Counted from the first letter of the stretch, positions 45,741 through 54,726 are shown. The stretch is 64,000 nt of DNA from CAWCPR01 sp963797475 (GCA_963797475.1 CAWCPR010000001.1:1178001-1242000), one strand, 5' to 3'. Notes: generated by a model not told the origin, from the sequence alone. Translations and numbers: made by a program.

Positions 45741-46553
45741 TTAACCTTTGACCGCGCCCTCAGCCAGGCCGCTGATGAAGTAGCGCTGTAAGAACAGGTA
45801 AACCAGGGTCATCGGCACCATACTCAACAGACTGCCGGCCGCGGCCAGGGGCAGGTTGTTTTGAAATTGGGAAAAGAACTGCGAAAGAACCAGGGGCACG
45901 GTTTGCACCGATCGCCTTTGCAGAAGGAAGAGGGAGAATCGATAATCGTTCCAGACCCCCAGCATAATGACGATGATAACGCTGGCTGTAACCGGCTTCA
46001 GCAGGGGGAAAATAATCCGGAAAAAGATCTGGTAGCGGCTGCAGCCATCGATCAGAGCGGCCTCATCCAGCTCGCGGGGGATCGTACGGATAAAACCCGT
46101 ATACAGGAATATGACCGTCGGGAGAAAAAAGGTGGTGTGGACCAGCGCGATCGCCCAATACGAATTGATACCGTGGATTTCAACGACCAGCCGGTATAGC
46201 GGCACCAGGACTGTCAAAGCAGGCACGATCAGTGTGGCGACGGATAAGGTGTAGACGAAATTATTCCAACGCGTGGGGTAACGCGCCAGTGGATAGGAGG
46301 CCAGGACGCCCACAAATATCACCAACCCGACGCTGGAGAGGGTGATGATGAGGGTGTTCAACAGGGCTTGACCCAGGTGCGCCTGGGACCAAACCTGGGC
46401 AAAGTTTTCGAGATACAAATATTTGGGTGGAACCCATCTCGAGCTGGTATCTTGGGTGGTCTTGAAGGCAATGTTGACCAACAGGTAAAAGGGGATGAGG
46501 TGTACAGCACAGATCAAAAATGCAGCCAGAACGCTCAAGGCTTTTTTAATCAT
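45741..46553 (-). CDS. Carbohydrate ABC transporter permease, MalG type
   Basis: A 270-residue inner-membrane permease with six membrane segments. The EAA loop reads E-L-D-E-A-A-L-I-D-G-C-S near residue 165, which contacts the ATPase. It overlaps the MalF-type gene by four bases (ATGA). The set imports a sugar, probably L-fucose or a fucoside given fucI in the locus. No ATPase gene is present, so a shared MsmK-type ATPase is likely. Confidence 0.93.
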   Translation of the reverse strand: MIKKALSVLAAFLICAVHLIPFYLLVNIAFKTTQDTSSRWVPPKYLYLENFAQVWSQAHLGQALLNTLIITLSSVGLVIFVGVLASYPLARYPTRWNNFVYTLSVATLIVPALTVLVPLYRLVVEIHGINSYWAIALVHTTFFLPTVIFLYTGFIRTIPRELDEAALIDGCSRYQIFFRIIFPLLKPVTASVIIVIMLGVWNDYRFSLFLLQRRSVQTVPLVLSQFFSQFQNNLPLAAAGSLLSMVPMTLVYLFLQRYFISGLAEGAVKG

Positions 46554-47458
46554 AGATCGACTTCTCTTCTGCGCAAAATCCCCAAGGAGCTAATCCCCAA
46601 GAGGGTAATAATTACGAACATCAGGTTTCCCAGGGCAGCCGCGAAACCGGCATCTTGACCCGCGAAGAACAAATCGGACATCATCGTGGATAAGGAGTGC
46701 GAGGCGTACCCCGGCCCCCCGTTGGTCATCGAGACGATGACGTCGAACAGCTTCAAGCCCTCGATGATATTGAGCACGATGCTGATGGTGATAGCCGGCA
46801 TCAATAACGGGATGGTGATATGGATGAATCGATAAATGCCCGAAGCGCCATCCACTTCGGCAGCCTCCAGATATTCTTTTGGGATGGCTTGCAGCCCAGC
46901 CAGGTAAACGACCATGGCCACACCCATCCATTGGAATGTGTTTACCAGCGTGATCAACCAAACCGCCCGCGTCCCATCTCCCAGCCAGTCCACCGGCTGC
47001 TTCCCGAACAACAGAAGGACATCGTTCAGCGCGCCGCCATCGTATTGGAAAACGAAATACCAGACGTACCCCATGATGAGCGGGGCAATAATCGCTGGAA
47101 AATAGACGATCGTCCGGACGATGCTTTTCCCCTTGATCTTGCCGTTCAAGAACACCGCATACGCCAGACCCAGGATGTTTTGCAGCACCGTGCTCCCCAG
47201 CCCATAGATCAGGGTGTTGGCGATTACCCGAAAGGTTCTCCTGTCGTTGAACATATAAAAATATTTCTCCAGGCCCACGTAGGAGAAATGAGGCGAATAA
47301 CCATTCCAGTTCGTAAACGAGATGTTGATCCCTTGAGTAACCGGATAATAAATAAACAGCGCGAAAAGGATCAGGGCCGGCAGGTACATGAGGTTTAGCG
47401 AGGCGGGGGAATCCAGGAACTTTTTAATGGGGTTCCGCTTCGCAGAGAAGGCGCTCAT
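46550..47458 (-). CDS. Carbohydrate ABC transporter permease, MalF type
   Basis: A 302-residue permease with about six membrane segments and the EAA motif Y-L-E-A-A-E-V-D-G-A-S-G. The ATG at 47458 was preferred because AAGGA lies 7 bases upstream; the frame remains open to 47545 but that extension is hydrophilic and unlike the family. Coupled to the MalG-type gene by an ATGA overlap. Confidence 0.92.
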   Translation of the reverse strand: MSAFSAKRNPIKKFLDSPASLNLMYLPALILFALFIYYPVTQGINISFTNWNGYSPHFSYVGLEKYFYMFNDRRTFRVIANTLIYGLGSTVLQNILGLAYAVFLNGKIKGKSIVRTIVYFPAIIAPLIMGYVWYFVFQYDGGALNDVLLLFGKQPVDWLGDGTRAVWLITLVNTFQWMGVAMVVYLAGLQAIPKEYLEAAEVDGASGIYRFIHITIPLLMPAITISIVLNIIEGLKLFDVIVSMTNGGPGYASHSLSTMMSDLFFAGQDAGFAAALGNLMFVIITLLGISSLGILRRREVDL

Positions 47459-47634
47459 ACCGTTTTCCTTGAATATCGAGCGTTGTTGGACGTTCTTCTT
47501 GATCATGCTGATCCCCGAGGCCGCAAGTTTATCGATACAGTTCATGGATTACTTGAATTGAGAGCGGCACAACCCTGTGCGCCGCTCTCAATAGGCTTAG
47601 GCCTGGCAGCCTAATACTTAGAAGGAAAATATCT

Positions 47635-48948
47635 TTATTCTGCCGCACGCAGGCGGACATACTCTTTAGCAATATTGTCGGTAGCCTGTTCAGGGGTAAT
47701 GCCGCCAGCCAGCACATCCTGGCCATTCTTGCAAAGGACATCCCACATGCCGTTGGGCAAGAAAATGCGGTCAAAGTAGGTGTACGTGCGCAGGTCGGCG
47801 TATTGGGTGTAGTATTGGGTGAGATAGCCCGCATCCACCTGGACGCCGGTTAACCCGGCCGGCACTTTGCTGGACTCGGCCACTGCTTTGACGTTCTCTG
47901 GCTGAGCGAAGAAGTTTACGAATTTAATGGCCGCCTCGACGTGTTTGGAGTCTTTCCAGACGCCCCAGGTGGTCAGCTCACCGCCGGCAAAAGTCGGTTG
48001 GTCGCCCTGCATGAGAGCCGGGATGGGCATGACCCCGCAGTTGAAGTTCGGGTTGGTCTTCAGCGCCTCTTCACAAATGAAAGGCCCATAGAACCCAAAA
48101 GCTGCTTTGCCTTCGGCCAGGGCAGCCGCCGAGTCGGTGTACTTGGCGGTCAATGCATCTACGTTCAGGTAACCATTCGTCTTAAGATCCAGCAGATTCT
48201 GTGAAAGAATGGTGTATTTTTTCCAATCGTACGAGCCGTCAAGGAGCGCCTGGGCATCGTTGGGAGAGGGGCTGATCGCCAGCGCCGTCGAGAAGAAATC
48301 AAAATATTGACCCACAGGCCAGGAATCGGCGCCGCCCATGTGGACGCAGGCTACTTTGCCCTCGCTCTTGGTCTTGATCGTTTCGCAAGCAGCCATGAAA
48401 TCTTTCCACGTCAAGGGAACCTCAACGCCGTATTCTTTAAGGATATCTGCATTGAAGGCCGGGCCGGTTTTCTCCTGGTCCATCGGCAGAACGTAGACTT
48501 TGCCGGTTTCATCGGTCACCGCTGGCTTGATGGCTGGATCGAGCTGAGCTGCCCAGGGTTGGTCCTTCAGATCGAGCAGGAACTCGCCGTAACGAATTTT
48601 CGCCCAGCCATGGGTGGAGAACACGTCGGGCATATCGTTCGCAGCCATCTTGACTTTCATCAATTTCTCGTAATCCGCGCCGGGGGCCGAGAAGTCGACC
48701 TTGATCCCCGGATTTTCTTGCATGAATTTGTTCGCCAGGTCTTGCAGCAATTGGGCCTGGCTGCCGACGCGATTGGTCTCGACCATGATGGTGACCTGCT
48801 CGGATGCAGCCGGCGCGGGCGCCTCAGTAGCCGGCGCCTGGGTGGCCGGGGCCGCTGTCGGCGTGGAAGCTCCAGCGCAGGCGGCCAGCAGTGAGGAGAT
48901 AATGACAAGCGTGCCGAGGAGGGCGAAAATTCTCTTGCGGGTGATCAT
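47635..48948 (-). CDS. Extracellular sugar-binding lipoprotein (SBP family 1)
   Basis: A 437-residue substrate-binding protein. The lipoprotein signal is at the N-terminus (R-K-R-I-F-A-L-L-G-T-L..L-L-A-A-C), with the lipobox Cys near 24, then a Thr/Ala/Pro-rich linker and an SBP_bac_1 fold beginning Q-V-T-I-M-V-E-T. Later features include WKDFMAACETIK and a W-G-V-W-K-D-S-K segment. The ATG at 48948 has GGAG about 8 bases upstream. It delivers sugar to the two permeases encoded next. Confidence 0.94.
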   Translation of the reverse strand: MITRKRIFALLGTLVIISSLLAACAGASTPTAAPATQAPATEAPAPAASEQVTIMVETNRVGSQAQLLQDLANKFMQENPGIKVDFSAPGADYEKLMKVKMAANDMPDVFSTHGWAKIRYGEFLLDLKDQPWAAQLDPAIKPAVTDETGKVYVLPMDQEKTGPAFNADILKEYGVEVPLTWKDFMAACETIKTKSEGKVACVHMGGADSWPVGQYFDFFSTALAISPSPNDAQALLDGSYDWKKYTILSQNLLDLKTNGYLNVDALTAKYTDSAAALAEGKAAFGFYGPFICEEALKTNPNFNCGVMPIPALMQGDQPTFAGGELTTWGVWKDSKHVEAAIKFVNFFAQPENVKAVAESSKVPAGLTGVQVDAGYLTQYYTQYADLRTYTYFDRIFLPNGMWDVLCKNGQDVLAGGITPEQATDNIAKEYVRLRAAE

Positions 48949-49202
48949 TTTTTTGTCTCCTTGATCATTTGGGTGGACAGCCTGAAACAGATAATTCAAA
49001 GAAATTGAGGTTTACGGACGTGCCTGGAGGGTTTAGCTATGATCATCATAGCAAAAAGTCCAAATTTTCATAGGTCATAAATCTATGGATGTTGTGCTGT
49101 TTTCTCAACTCTCCCCCAGAACTCTTTGAGAAGCAGAAAAATATCGAACCCGTTTTTCAGAAATTATTCGCTTTCCTGCAACGAGCGTGCGGAAAATCGA
49201 TC

Positions 49203-50705
49203 TCAGTGTTTCTTAAAGCTGTCGCGATATTCGGATGGGAGGCAGCCAAATTGCTCGCTGAATAACCTGGCGAAATGTCGGGTGCTTAAATATCCCACCT
49301 GTTCAGCTACTTGCTGGATCTGGATATTGGAGCCGGTCAACAATTCTTTTGCTTTAAACAAGCGAACGTTTTTCAGATAACTCATAAAATTGGTCCCGGT
49401 TTTCTTGTGGAAAAGGGTGCTGAGGTAGTTTGGGGTGATATTGAGCTGCTCTGCAATCTGCCCAATCCCGATGTCGAGCATGTAATTGTCATCGACAAAA
49501 GATGTGACCTGGTTGATCATATCTCGGCTGAAAGTTTCATCCCCGGCTGCCCCTTTTAGCATTAATTCGCCATGTTGTCGAAGCACTGCTATCCAGCGCT
49601 TGAACTCCTGACCGGGTACAAGCTTGCAATGTACTGAACGTTGGAAAAAATCAGGCATCGCATTAAGGAAGAGGCGCTTCCCTGAAAGGTTGGATTTGGT
49701 CAGGTATTTTTCAAGGTCTTGCAAAGCTTTCATGTAGCTCAGGGATTTGCCCTCCTGGAAATAATGGCTGAGATTTAATACCATGTTGCTCAATTCCAGC
49801 AGGGCAGGTCTCCTGACTAGCTGGTTTAACAGCGTAAGTTCCAGTTTCCTGCCAATCCCAGCCAGCACGCGCAGCGGGGAGATCTCTTGCAAACGCTCCA
49901 GGCTGGTTTGAAGATCTGGGTAGGTGAGGCATTCTTTCGAAATCAAAACGGTGATAGCCAGGTCCTCATCGCTCGATTTGCGCACATCCCGCTCAACTGC
50001 CTTGAAAAACTCTCGAACGCACATTTCTGCTTCGTGATCCTGGGTTGGCTCCCACGCTCCGACTGTGGCGAGCTCTCCTCCGGGCAGAACGAACAACGCG
50101 ATCCGGTTGAGATTATCTAAACAATCCTCAATGGAGGCCTGGACGGTACGGCAAAACTCAAACTGCCGTTCAGCCTTCGCTTTTTCCGGCAAGTGGCTGT
50201 CAATATAGAAAATTGCGCCGATGAAATGCGCTTTTACCAGAATACTCTCCGGACTTTCAAATTCCAGTGAAGATAGACCATAGCTGAGCTTCATCAGCTC
50301 GTGTTCAAATTGTTTGTTTTGAGCCGCCTTTCTGTTCTGATTTTCTTCAATCAATTCCCCAAAAATCTTTTGCAATTCTTCCGGATTTACCGGTTTAAGC
50401 AGGTAGCCAGATACCCCCAGGCGGATCGCCTCCTGGGCGTAATCGAATTCAGGAAATCCTGTTAGAACATACCAGCGGGTGTGCGGCGAAACTTTCTTTC
50501 CTCTTTTAATAGCCTCCAGGCCATTGAGCCTGGGCATGCGAATATCAACAAAGGCCACGTCCGGCAAGTACTGGCCGGCCAACGCAACCATCTCTTCCCC
50601 ATTGGTGGCCTCTCCAGCAAAATCCAAAGGTACCTTAAGCTCCTCCAGCATGCTTTTCAAGCTGGTTCTTACGAGGTACTCGTCGTCTGCAATTAATACG
50701 CGCAT
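49203..50705 (-). CDS. AraC-family response regulator, YesN type
   Basis: A 500-residue regulator. The receiver domain is at 1-120 with DDE at 7-9, phospho-acceptor D54 and Lys104. A middle region of about 270 residues has no clear motif. A C-terminal AraC double helix-turn-helix spans about 400-500 (I-A-E-Q-L-N-I-T-P-N-Y-L-S-T-L-F and the second HTH V-A-E-Q-V-G-Y). Likely phosphorylated by the kinase encoded at 43699-45462 and activating the sugar importer and fucI genes. Confidence 0.93.
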   Translation of the reverse strand: MRVLIADDEYLVRTSLKSMLEELKVPLDFAGEATNGEEMVALAGQYLPDVAFVDIRMPRLNGLEAIKRGKKVSPHTRWYVLTGFPEFDYAQEAIRLGVSGYLLKPVNPEELQKIFGELIEENQNRKAAQNKQFEHELMKLSYGLSSLEFESPESILVKAHFIGAIFYIDSHLPEKAKAERQFEFCRTVQASIEDCLDNLNRIALFVLPGGELATVGAWEPTQDHEAEMCVREFFKAVERDVRKSSDEDLAITVLISKECLTYPDLQTSLERLQEISPLRVLAGIGRKLELTLLNQLVRRPALLELSNMVLNLSHYFQEGKSLSYMKALQDLEKYLTKSNLSGKRLFLNAMPDFFQRSVHCKLVPGQEFKRWIAVLRQHGELMLKGAAGDETFSRDMINQVTSFVDDNYMLDIGIGQIAEQLNITPNYLSTLFHKKTGTNFMSYLKNVRLFKAKELLTGSNIQIQQVAEQVGYLSTRHFARLFSEQFGCLPSEYRDSFKKH

Positions 50706-50919
50706 GCTGGTTGTATACCGGTTTACGAGACAAAACTTGCTGCATGATAAAGTTTTGATAGAGAGGAGGGAACCGCCAAATCCATAATGATTTTACCCCA
50801 TTCGACGGGCCGCGATCGCCTTATCCCTTTGGGAAAAAGAGGCGCTAACCTGCCTGCCATTTGTCCGGCGATGATGTCAGGACATCGCTGGTTTTATTTG
50901 GCATCCACCGGCCTGGGCG
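50706..50919. other. Intergenic region between the fucose locus and the surface module
   Basis: About 210 bp holding the upstream region of the YesN-type regulator and the end of the Pro/Thr-rich gene. I see no gene and no clear terminator. Confidence 0.4.
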
Positions 50920-51684
50920 TCATTCTGAATCCAGCTCAGTTGGGGCCAAAGTAGGTAGGGGCCATGTAGGCGATGGCTTTGGCAGGCTTGGAATGGGGGT
51001 GGGAGTCGCTCGCTCTGGACCGGGCGTCAAACTGGGAGAAGCAGTACGGGTCGAGGTAGGAGTGGGCGTAACGGTAAGCGTAGATGTGGCTGTGAGGCCG
51101 GCAGTTAAGGTGAGTGTAGGCGTGTAGCGAGGTTCGGCAGTTAGAAATGGCGGAAGATTAATGGTAGGTTTGGCGGCGAAAGTAGGTGTAGGAGTAGCGA
51201 AAGGCTCTCCGGTTTGCGCCGGAGAAGGCGTCATAGAGGCTCCTGGGGGTTTTTGAGTGGGCGTGGCGGTCGTTTCAGCAGGCGGGACGATAACCGGCGT
51301 GGAAGATGGCCTTTCAGCAGGCGTGGCAGGCGGTGTACGGGTCGGCGCTGCCGTCACCCCAGGATCCGTTACAGGCGTGGAGAGCGCGCCGGTCGGCGTG
51401 GCCGTACCCACCGGGGTGGGGGTTGGACTGTTCATTTCCTTCGGAGGCGCCTGGGTTTGGGTTTGAGGCAGAAATGGGGTTTTGGTTGGCTGCGAACCGC
51501 CAGTTGGAGCTCCAATCGCTGCCAAAGCTGTCGGCGTCGACCCGGCGTCGATAGCTACATTTCCGGCAATTCCCAAGACTTCTCTCCAGACCGCATAGCC
51601 CGGCGGCATGGTGAGAAAGGCCAGGCCGGTCAGAAAAACAATGGCCAGCAAGGAGATTGCCAGGCGCAGCCCAAAAGACTTCAC
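50920..51684 (-). CDS. Exported Pro/Thr-rich low-complexity protein
   Basis: A 254-residue protein with an N-terminal signal or anchor (L-R-L-A-I-S-L-L-A-I-V-F-L-T-G-L) and then about 200 residues rich in Thr, Pro and Ala with TPTPT-like repeats. There are no catalytic motifs. This composition is typical of extended, possibly glycosylated wall or sheath linkers. The GTG start overlaps the end of the frameshift-restored signal peptidase frame (GTGA), placing it last in the module. Confidence 0.7.
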   Translation of the reverse strand: MKSFGLRLAISLLAIVFLTGLAFLTMPPGYAVWREVLGIAGNVAIDAGSTPTALAAIGAPTGGSQPTKTPFLPQTQTQAPPKEMNSPTPTPVGTATPTGALSTPVTDPGVTAAPTRTPPATPAERPSSTPVIVPPAETTATPTQKPPGASMTPSPAQTGEPFATPTPTFAAKPTINLPPFLTAEPRYTPTLTLTAGLTATSTLTVTPTPTSTRTASPSLTPGPERATPTPIPSLPKPSPTWPLPTLAPTELDSE

Positions 51685-51768
51685 AAAATCCCTCCCAACC
51701 AGGCCAGCGCCTGGCGGAAAAAAATCCCAACCCAGCCGACCTTAGGCAGGGTCAGAATGACTTTGCCC

Positions 51769-52917
51769 TCACATTGCTTCGCCATGAACCGGTTCGTCGT
51801 TCGTGTTGTTGTTGTCGCCGCGGGTGGTGAAGACCAGTTCAGAGCCATTCTGCTGCACCGCAACCACCCGGTGGACGATGTCGATGCGGTCACGCTGGTA
51901 GCGGATAATATCCCCGACCTGGACCTTTTCTGGCGGGATCACCCGGCTGATCACCACGTCCCCGGGATACAGGGTCGGGTTCATGCTGTTGCCGCTGACC
52001 AGCGAGGGCCGCACGCCCAATGCGCCGGTGTTGAGCCAGATCACCCCGACCGCCAGCACGCCAACCAGCAGCCAGTAACCGGTTGAAGCTCCCGCCTCGC
52101 TTTTCTTTTTATCCGTCGCTTCCACTGGTTCGGAGGAGCGCGTCTCCTGGCGGTTAAGCGCCAGCAGGCCGAACACCGGTACGAGCACGCCGACGAAAGC
52201 TGCGCCCATCCAGGGCAGGTCTGGCAGGATGGGAGAGAGCCATTCGAAAGCCAGCATAACGCCCCGGTAGGCGATCGAAGCAAGCGGACCGCCAGAGATG
52301 ACCAGGAAGGCAGCCAGCAGGTTCTCGGCCGCGGCCGGGAGCAGGGTCTGCCCGGTCAGGCGGGCAGCGCTCTCCGGAAGCGCCAGCAGGCTGAATTTGC
52401 TGAAAGGGATCAACAACACCAGCGGAAGCAGCCAGGCGACGGCATATCCCAGGCCTGCATGGATGCGGCCAATTGTTTTTCCCAGGTACCAGCGCGCCGT
52501 TTCAATTCCCAGCAGGCTTGTCGCCACAAACCACAGGTTGAGCGCTGCCATGACCATTGTATGAGCGTAAGGGGAATGGCCGAAGCCTGCCAGCAGCCCG
52601 GCAAGCACGGAGACAGCCACCTGGGTCGCGCCGATCGTGGCCGCGGCAAAGATGAGGCTGCTGTGTTCGAGCAGGTTAACCCGCTCTCCTTCGATTGACC
52701 ACAGGCCGAGCGCCAGCAAGGCGACGGTCAACCACAGGGCCGGCTGGAGAACGTATAAAATAAAATTGGAAGATAGCATGCCAGGGGATGCAAAATTCAG
52801 CAGCAGGTATCCAGCCAGCAGAAAGACGGACAGGATGATCCAGCCGAAACGGCGTGCTGCCGGCTGGATCAGAGAAAAATCGCCGTTGACATTAATAAGC
52901 TTGATAGGGTTCATCAT
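51769..52917 (-). CDS. SipW-type (S26B) signal peptidase with multi-TM N-terminal extension
   Basis: A 382-residue protein as read. About 280 N-terminal residues contain seven or eight membrane segments. The protease domain follows: catalytic Ser311 in SGNSMNPTLYPGD, His349 in VHRV (His in place of Lys, the ER/archaeal/SipW type), and Asp368 in RGDNNN. After EPV the frame ends early at 51769. One base removed near 51772-51780 would continue it with the family's end (E-G-K-V-I-L-T-L-P, a final hydrophobic segment) to 51681, where it overlaps the next gene by GTGA. SipW enzymes process TasA-like surface proteins; candidates are encoded just upstream. Confidence 0.85.
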   Translation of the reverse strand: MMNPIKLINVNGDFSLIQPAARRFGWIILSVFLLAGYLLLNFASPGMLSSNFILYVLQPALWLTVALLALGLWSIEGERVNLLEHSSLIFAAATIGATQVAVSVLAGLLAGFGHSPYAHTMVMAALNLWFVATSLLGIETARWYLGKTIGRIHAGLGYAVAWLLPLVLLIPFSKFSLLALPESAARLTGQTLLPAAAENLLAAFLVISGGPLASIAYRGVMLAFEWLSPILPDLPWMGAAFVGVLVPVFGLLALNRQETRSSEPVEATDKKKSEAGASTGYWLLVGVLAVGVIWLNTGALGVRPSLVSGNSMNPTLYPGDVVISRVIPPEKVQVGDIIRYQRDRIDIVHRVVAVQQNGSELVFTTRGDNNNTNDEPVHGEAM

Positions 52918-52931
52918 TTCTACCTGATAAA

Positions 52932-53456
52932 TTAAGGATTACGACCGCCTCGGACCTCTTCCAGCCTGACCAGGATAGAAAAATCCAGGCTGCTGTTTTC
53001 CTTCACATCCGGGCCGATGGCCAGCGCGAATTCGATCTTCGAACGGCAGTTGGATGGCAGGCTGGCCGGGTCCCTGCCCCAACCTGGCCTGGAGCCGCAC
53101 GGCTGGATAACTTTTTCGTGCTCGCCTGGAGCGACCAGCGCCGAAACCGACAGGTCGCCCTCGTGCGGGTTGAGGACCTGGATCGTTTTCACCGCGATGG
53201 GGAGTTTCCCGCTGTTGGCGAAATACAGGTCGCACGCCAGCCGGTAGCCGGGATAGGCGTTATCTACCCGGATGCGCAAAGCGCTGCGGTTGGGTATGGA
53301 GGCGTGCGGATCTACAGCCCAGGTCGCAACCCCGCCTGCCTGGCTGTCCCGGCAGGAGCGGAAAAACCAGGCCGCCTCGCCTTTGCTGGCTTGCAGCTCG
53401 ACCCGGGCAGCCGTGGGCCGCGCCGCGAGGATGGCGGGCACAAAGGCAAGCATCAA
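52932..53456 (-). CDS. TasA/camelysin-like exported protein, N-terminus uncertain
   Basis: At least 174 residues. The mature part resembles SipW-dependent proteins: D-N-A-Y-P-G-Y, then F-A-N-S-G-K-L-P-I-A-V, and a late K-E-N-S-S-L-D-F-S-I-L-V strand. The frame begins at a TTG (53456), but an ideal signal peptide (S-K-N-K-P-A-F-L-A-F-L-A-L) is encoded upstream in frame from an ATT at 53495, with no ATG or GTG. If one A were missing from the A-run near 53487, an ATG at 53500 would give M-P-F-R-K-N-K-P. It lies 14 bp before the signal peptidase gene, so it is a likely substrate. Confidence 0.65.
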   Translation of the reverse strand: MMLAFVPAILAARPTAARVELQASKGEAAWFFRSCRDSQAGGVATWAVDPHASIPNRSALRIRVDNAYPGYRLACDLYFANSGKLPIAVKTIQVLNPHEGDLSVSALVAPGEHEKVIQPCGSRPGWGRDPASLPSNCRSKIEFALAIGPDVKENSSLDFSILVRLEEVRGGRNP

Positions 53457-53516
53457 AGCGAGAAAGGCGAGGAAAGCCGGTTTATTTTTCGAAATGGCAT
53501 CTAGAAATGCTTCAGG

Positions 53517-54160
53517 TCAATAAGAAGCGGTGTAAGCCAGACACCCCTGCCCAATTATGGGGTGCAACTGCTCGAATTGGCTTGTTCCACTAGTCGTAAT
53601 TGATAATATCCTCAGCGATCCGATTCCCATCTTGCTTAGGGTAAGATGTAGGTTCAAGCCATCCACCATCTCATGCTGCTGTGCAGAGGCGGTAGGAACA
53701 CTCGTACCTACTTCTGCAATCGATCTTATAGGAACGATGAAGATTTGCCCATTCCACATGCATCTTATTTGGAAGCGAAGATCGATCCTACACCGCTATC
53801 GATTACTCGCTTGGAGCTATCAATACCGTGCAGTCAGGAATGTATAGATAAAGATTGCCCCTTCATTACCTTCTTCAGTTACTGGGATAAAGACATACTA
53901 TCTCAGTTCCCGCACCAGATTCACCAGTTGCCAGAGTGATCATCCCTGTCAATAATTGCAGATCCATCCCAATAACCCGGATCCCCACGCCAATGGTGCA
54001 AAATCAAGAGATTGAATTACTACAGGCATTGTGCCTGTCATTTTAAACCTCTACATTTGCACTCAGCACCACATGTCCACCGAGTAACGTTGCTCCAACA
54101 ATTATCCATTCAAAGCTGGTCGTCAATATGATAATTGATAGGAGCAACCAGTTACACAGT
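53517..54160 (-). pseudogene. Degenerate region, possible remnant of an exported protein
   Basis: AT-richer sequence with protein-like stretches in shifting frames on the minus strand. One is an 80-codon frame from 53759 to 53517 (Q-I-F-I-V-P-I-R-S-I-A-E-V). Further pieces lie upstream, such as G-E-S-G-A-G-T-E-I-V followed in another frame by F-I-P-V-T-E-E-G-N-E-G. Stops interrupt all of them. It may be a decayed member of the module. No family recognised. Confidence 0.35.
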
Positions 54161-54162
54161 GA

Positions 54163-54325
54163 TCAGAATTCCGGAATTACAAATTGCACATCAAGCGTCC
54201 CGGTTTTGACGGTCCCATTGATGTGTGAGGGTGTCCGTCCATGCGCCGTATGCCAGGCCCAGGGTCGCCAGGGCGATCAGCAGGATCAAGGCTAAAGTGA
54301 TGGGTAAAGATTTTTTCGAAAACAT
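54163..54325 (-). pseudogene. SipW-dependent-type (TasA-like) N-terminus, frameshifted and truncated
   Basis: ATG at 54325 with GGAGG 7 bases upstream. It encodes M-F-S-K-K-S-L-P-I-T, a hydrophobic core and A-Y-G-A-W-T-D-T-L-T, then in the next frame I-N-G-T-V-K-T-G-T-L-D-V-Q-F. That is exactly the SipW-dependent substrate signature (signal, then N-G-T-V-x-T-G-x-L-D-V). One extra base near 54220-54224 breaks it: as read it stops at 54191 after 44 residues, and the shifted frame stops at 54163. The rest of the protein is missing or degenerate. Confidence 0.6.
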
Positions 54326-54373
54326 GAGATATTCCTCCAATTCAAGAAAGTTGTGATTTTGATAGGTTGACTT

Positions 54374-54433
54374 GAAAAAACGGAGGGACTATGGCATAAT
54401 CACGAGTTTACGGGGTGTGCGTATGCCGCCCTC
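54374..54433 (-). terminator. Terminator or attenuator hairpin before the TasA-like gene
   Basis: On the minus strand, GAGGG plus GGCATA (from 54433) pairs with TATGCC plus CCCTC (to 54383), with a long loop, and is followed by CGTTTTTTC. It sits about 50 bases upstream of the small exported-protein ATG, so it could attenuate transcription into the module. Confidence 0.6.
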
Positions 54434-54680
54434 TGTCTACGGCCCTGGCAACTTGCCCTTGCCAGGGCTGCTCTGTTTGCGAATCAGATGCAGCGCAATT
54501 CACCTCCTTGCACTTACAATAAAATTCCAGGATGCTGTGGCTTAAAGGCCTGTATAGAGAATTTTTCACGAACAGGCCAGATGTAAACGGGCTTAGGTAG
54601 AAAGCATGATCTTCAGCGGTTTTCCCCCTGCGCAGTTGCAGGAGATCGAGTCGGAACCTGAGCCTTTGGTCAGGTAAAAC
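54434..54680 (-). other. Structured leader between riboswitch and TasA-like gene
   Basis: No credible gene. On the minus strand there is a hairpin GGCCTGT/ACAGGCC (about 54549-54580), then a perfect AAGGAGGTGA-like sequence near 54500-54510 without a usable start, then a 9-bp hairpin CCCTGGCAA/TTGCCAGGG (about 54442-54466), leading into the terminator-like stem. It could be a second regulatory RNA. Confidence 0.45.
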
Positions 54681-54700
54681 AAAAAACCTCCACGTCGAGG
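54676..54700 (-). terminator. Short terminator-like hairpin after the riboswitch
   Basis: CCTC-GACGTG-GAGG followed by TTTTTTGTTTT on the minus strand, directly downstream of the c-di-GMP aptamer. The stem is short. An overlapping GAGGA/TCCTC hairpin upstream could compete with it, as expected for an expression platform. Confidence 0.6.
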
Positions 54701-54726
54701 AAGTGCTCCTCTCAGCGAGGCTTTTC

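Noticed and set aside
53557..53939. Two plus-strand frames of 88-96 codons in the AT-richer region
   Set aside because: No ribosome site, no recognisable features and Cys-rich nonsense composition. The minus strand has the more protein-like remnants.
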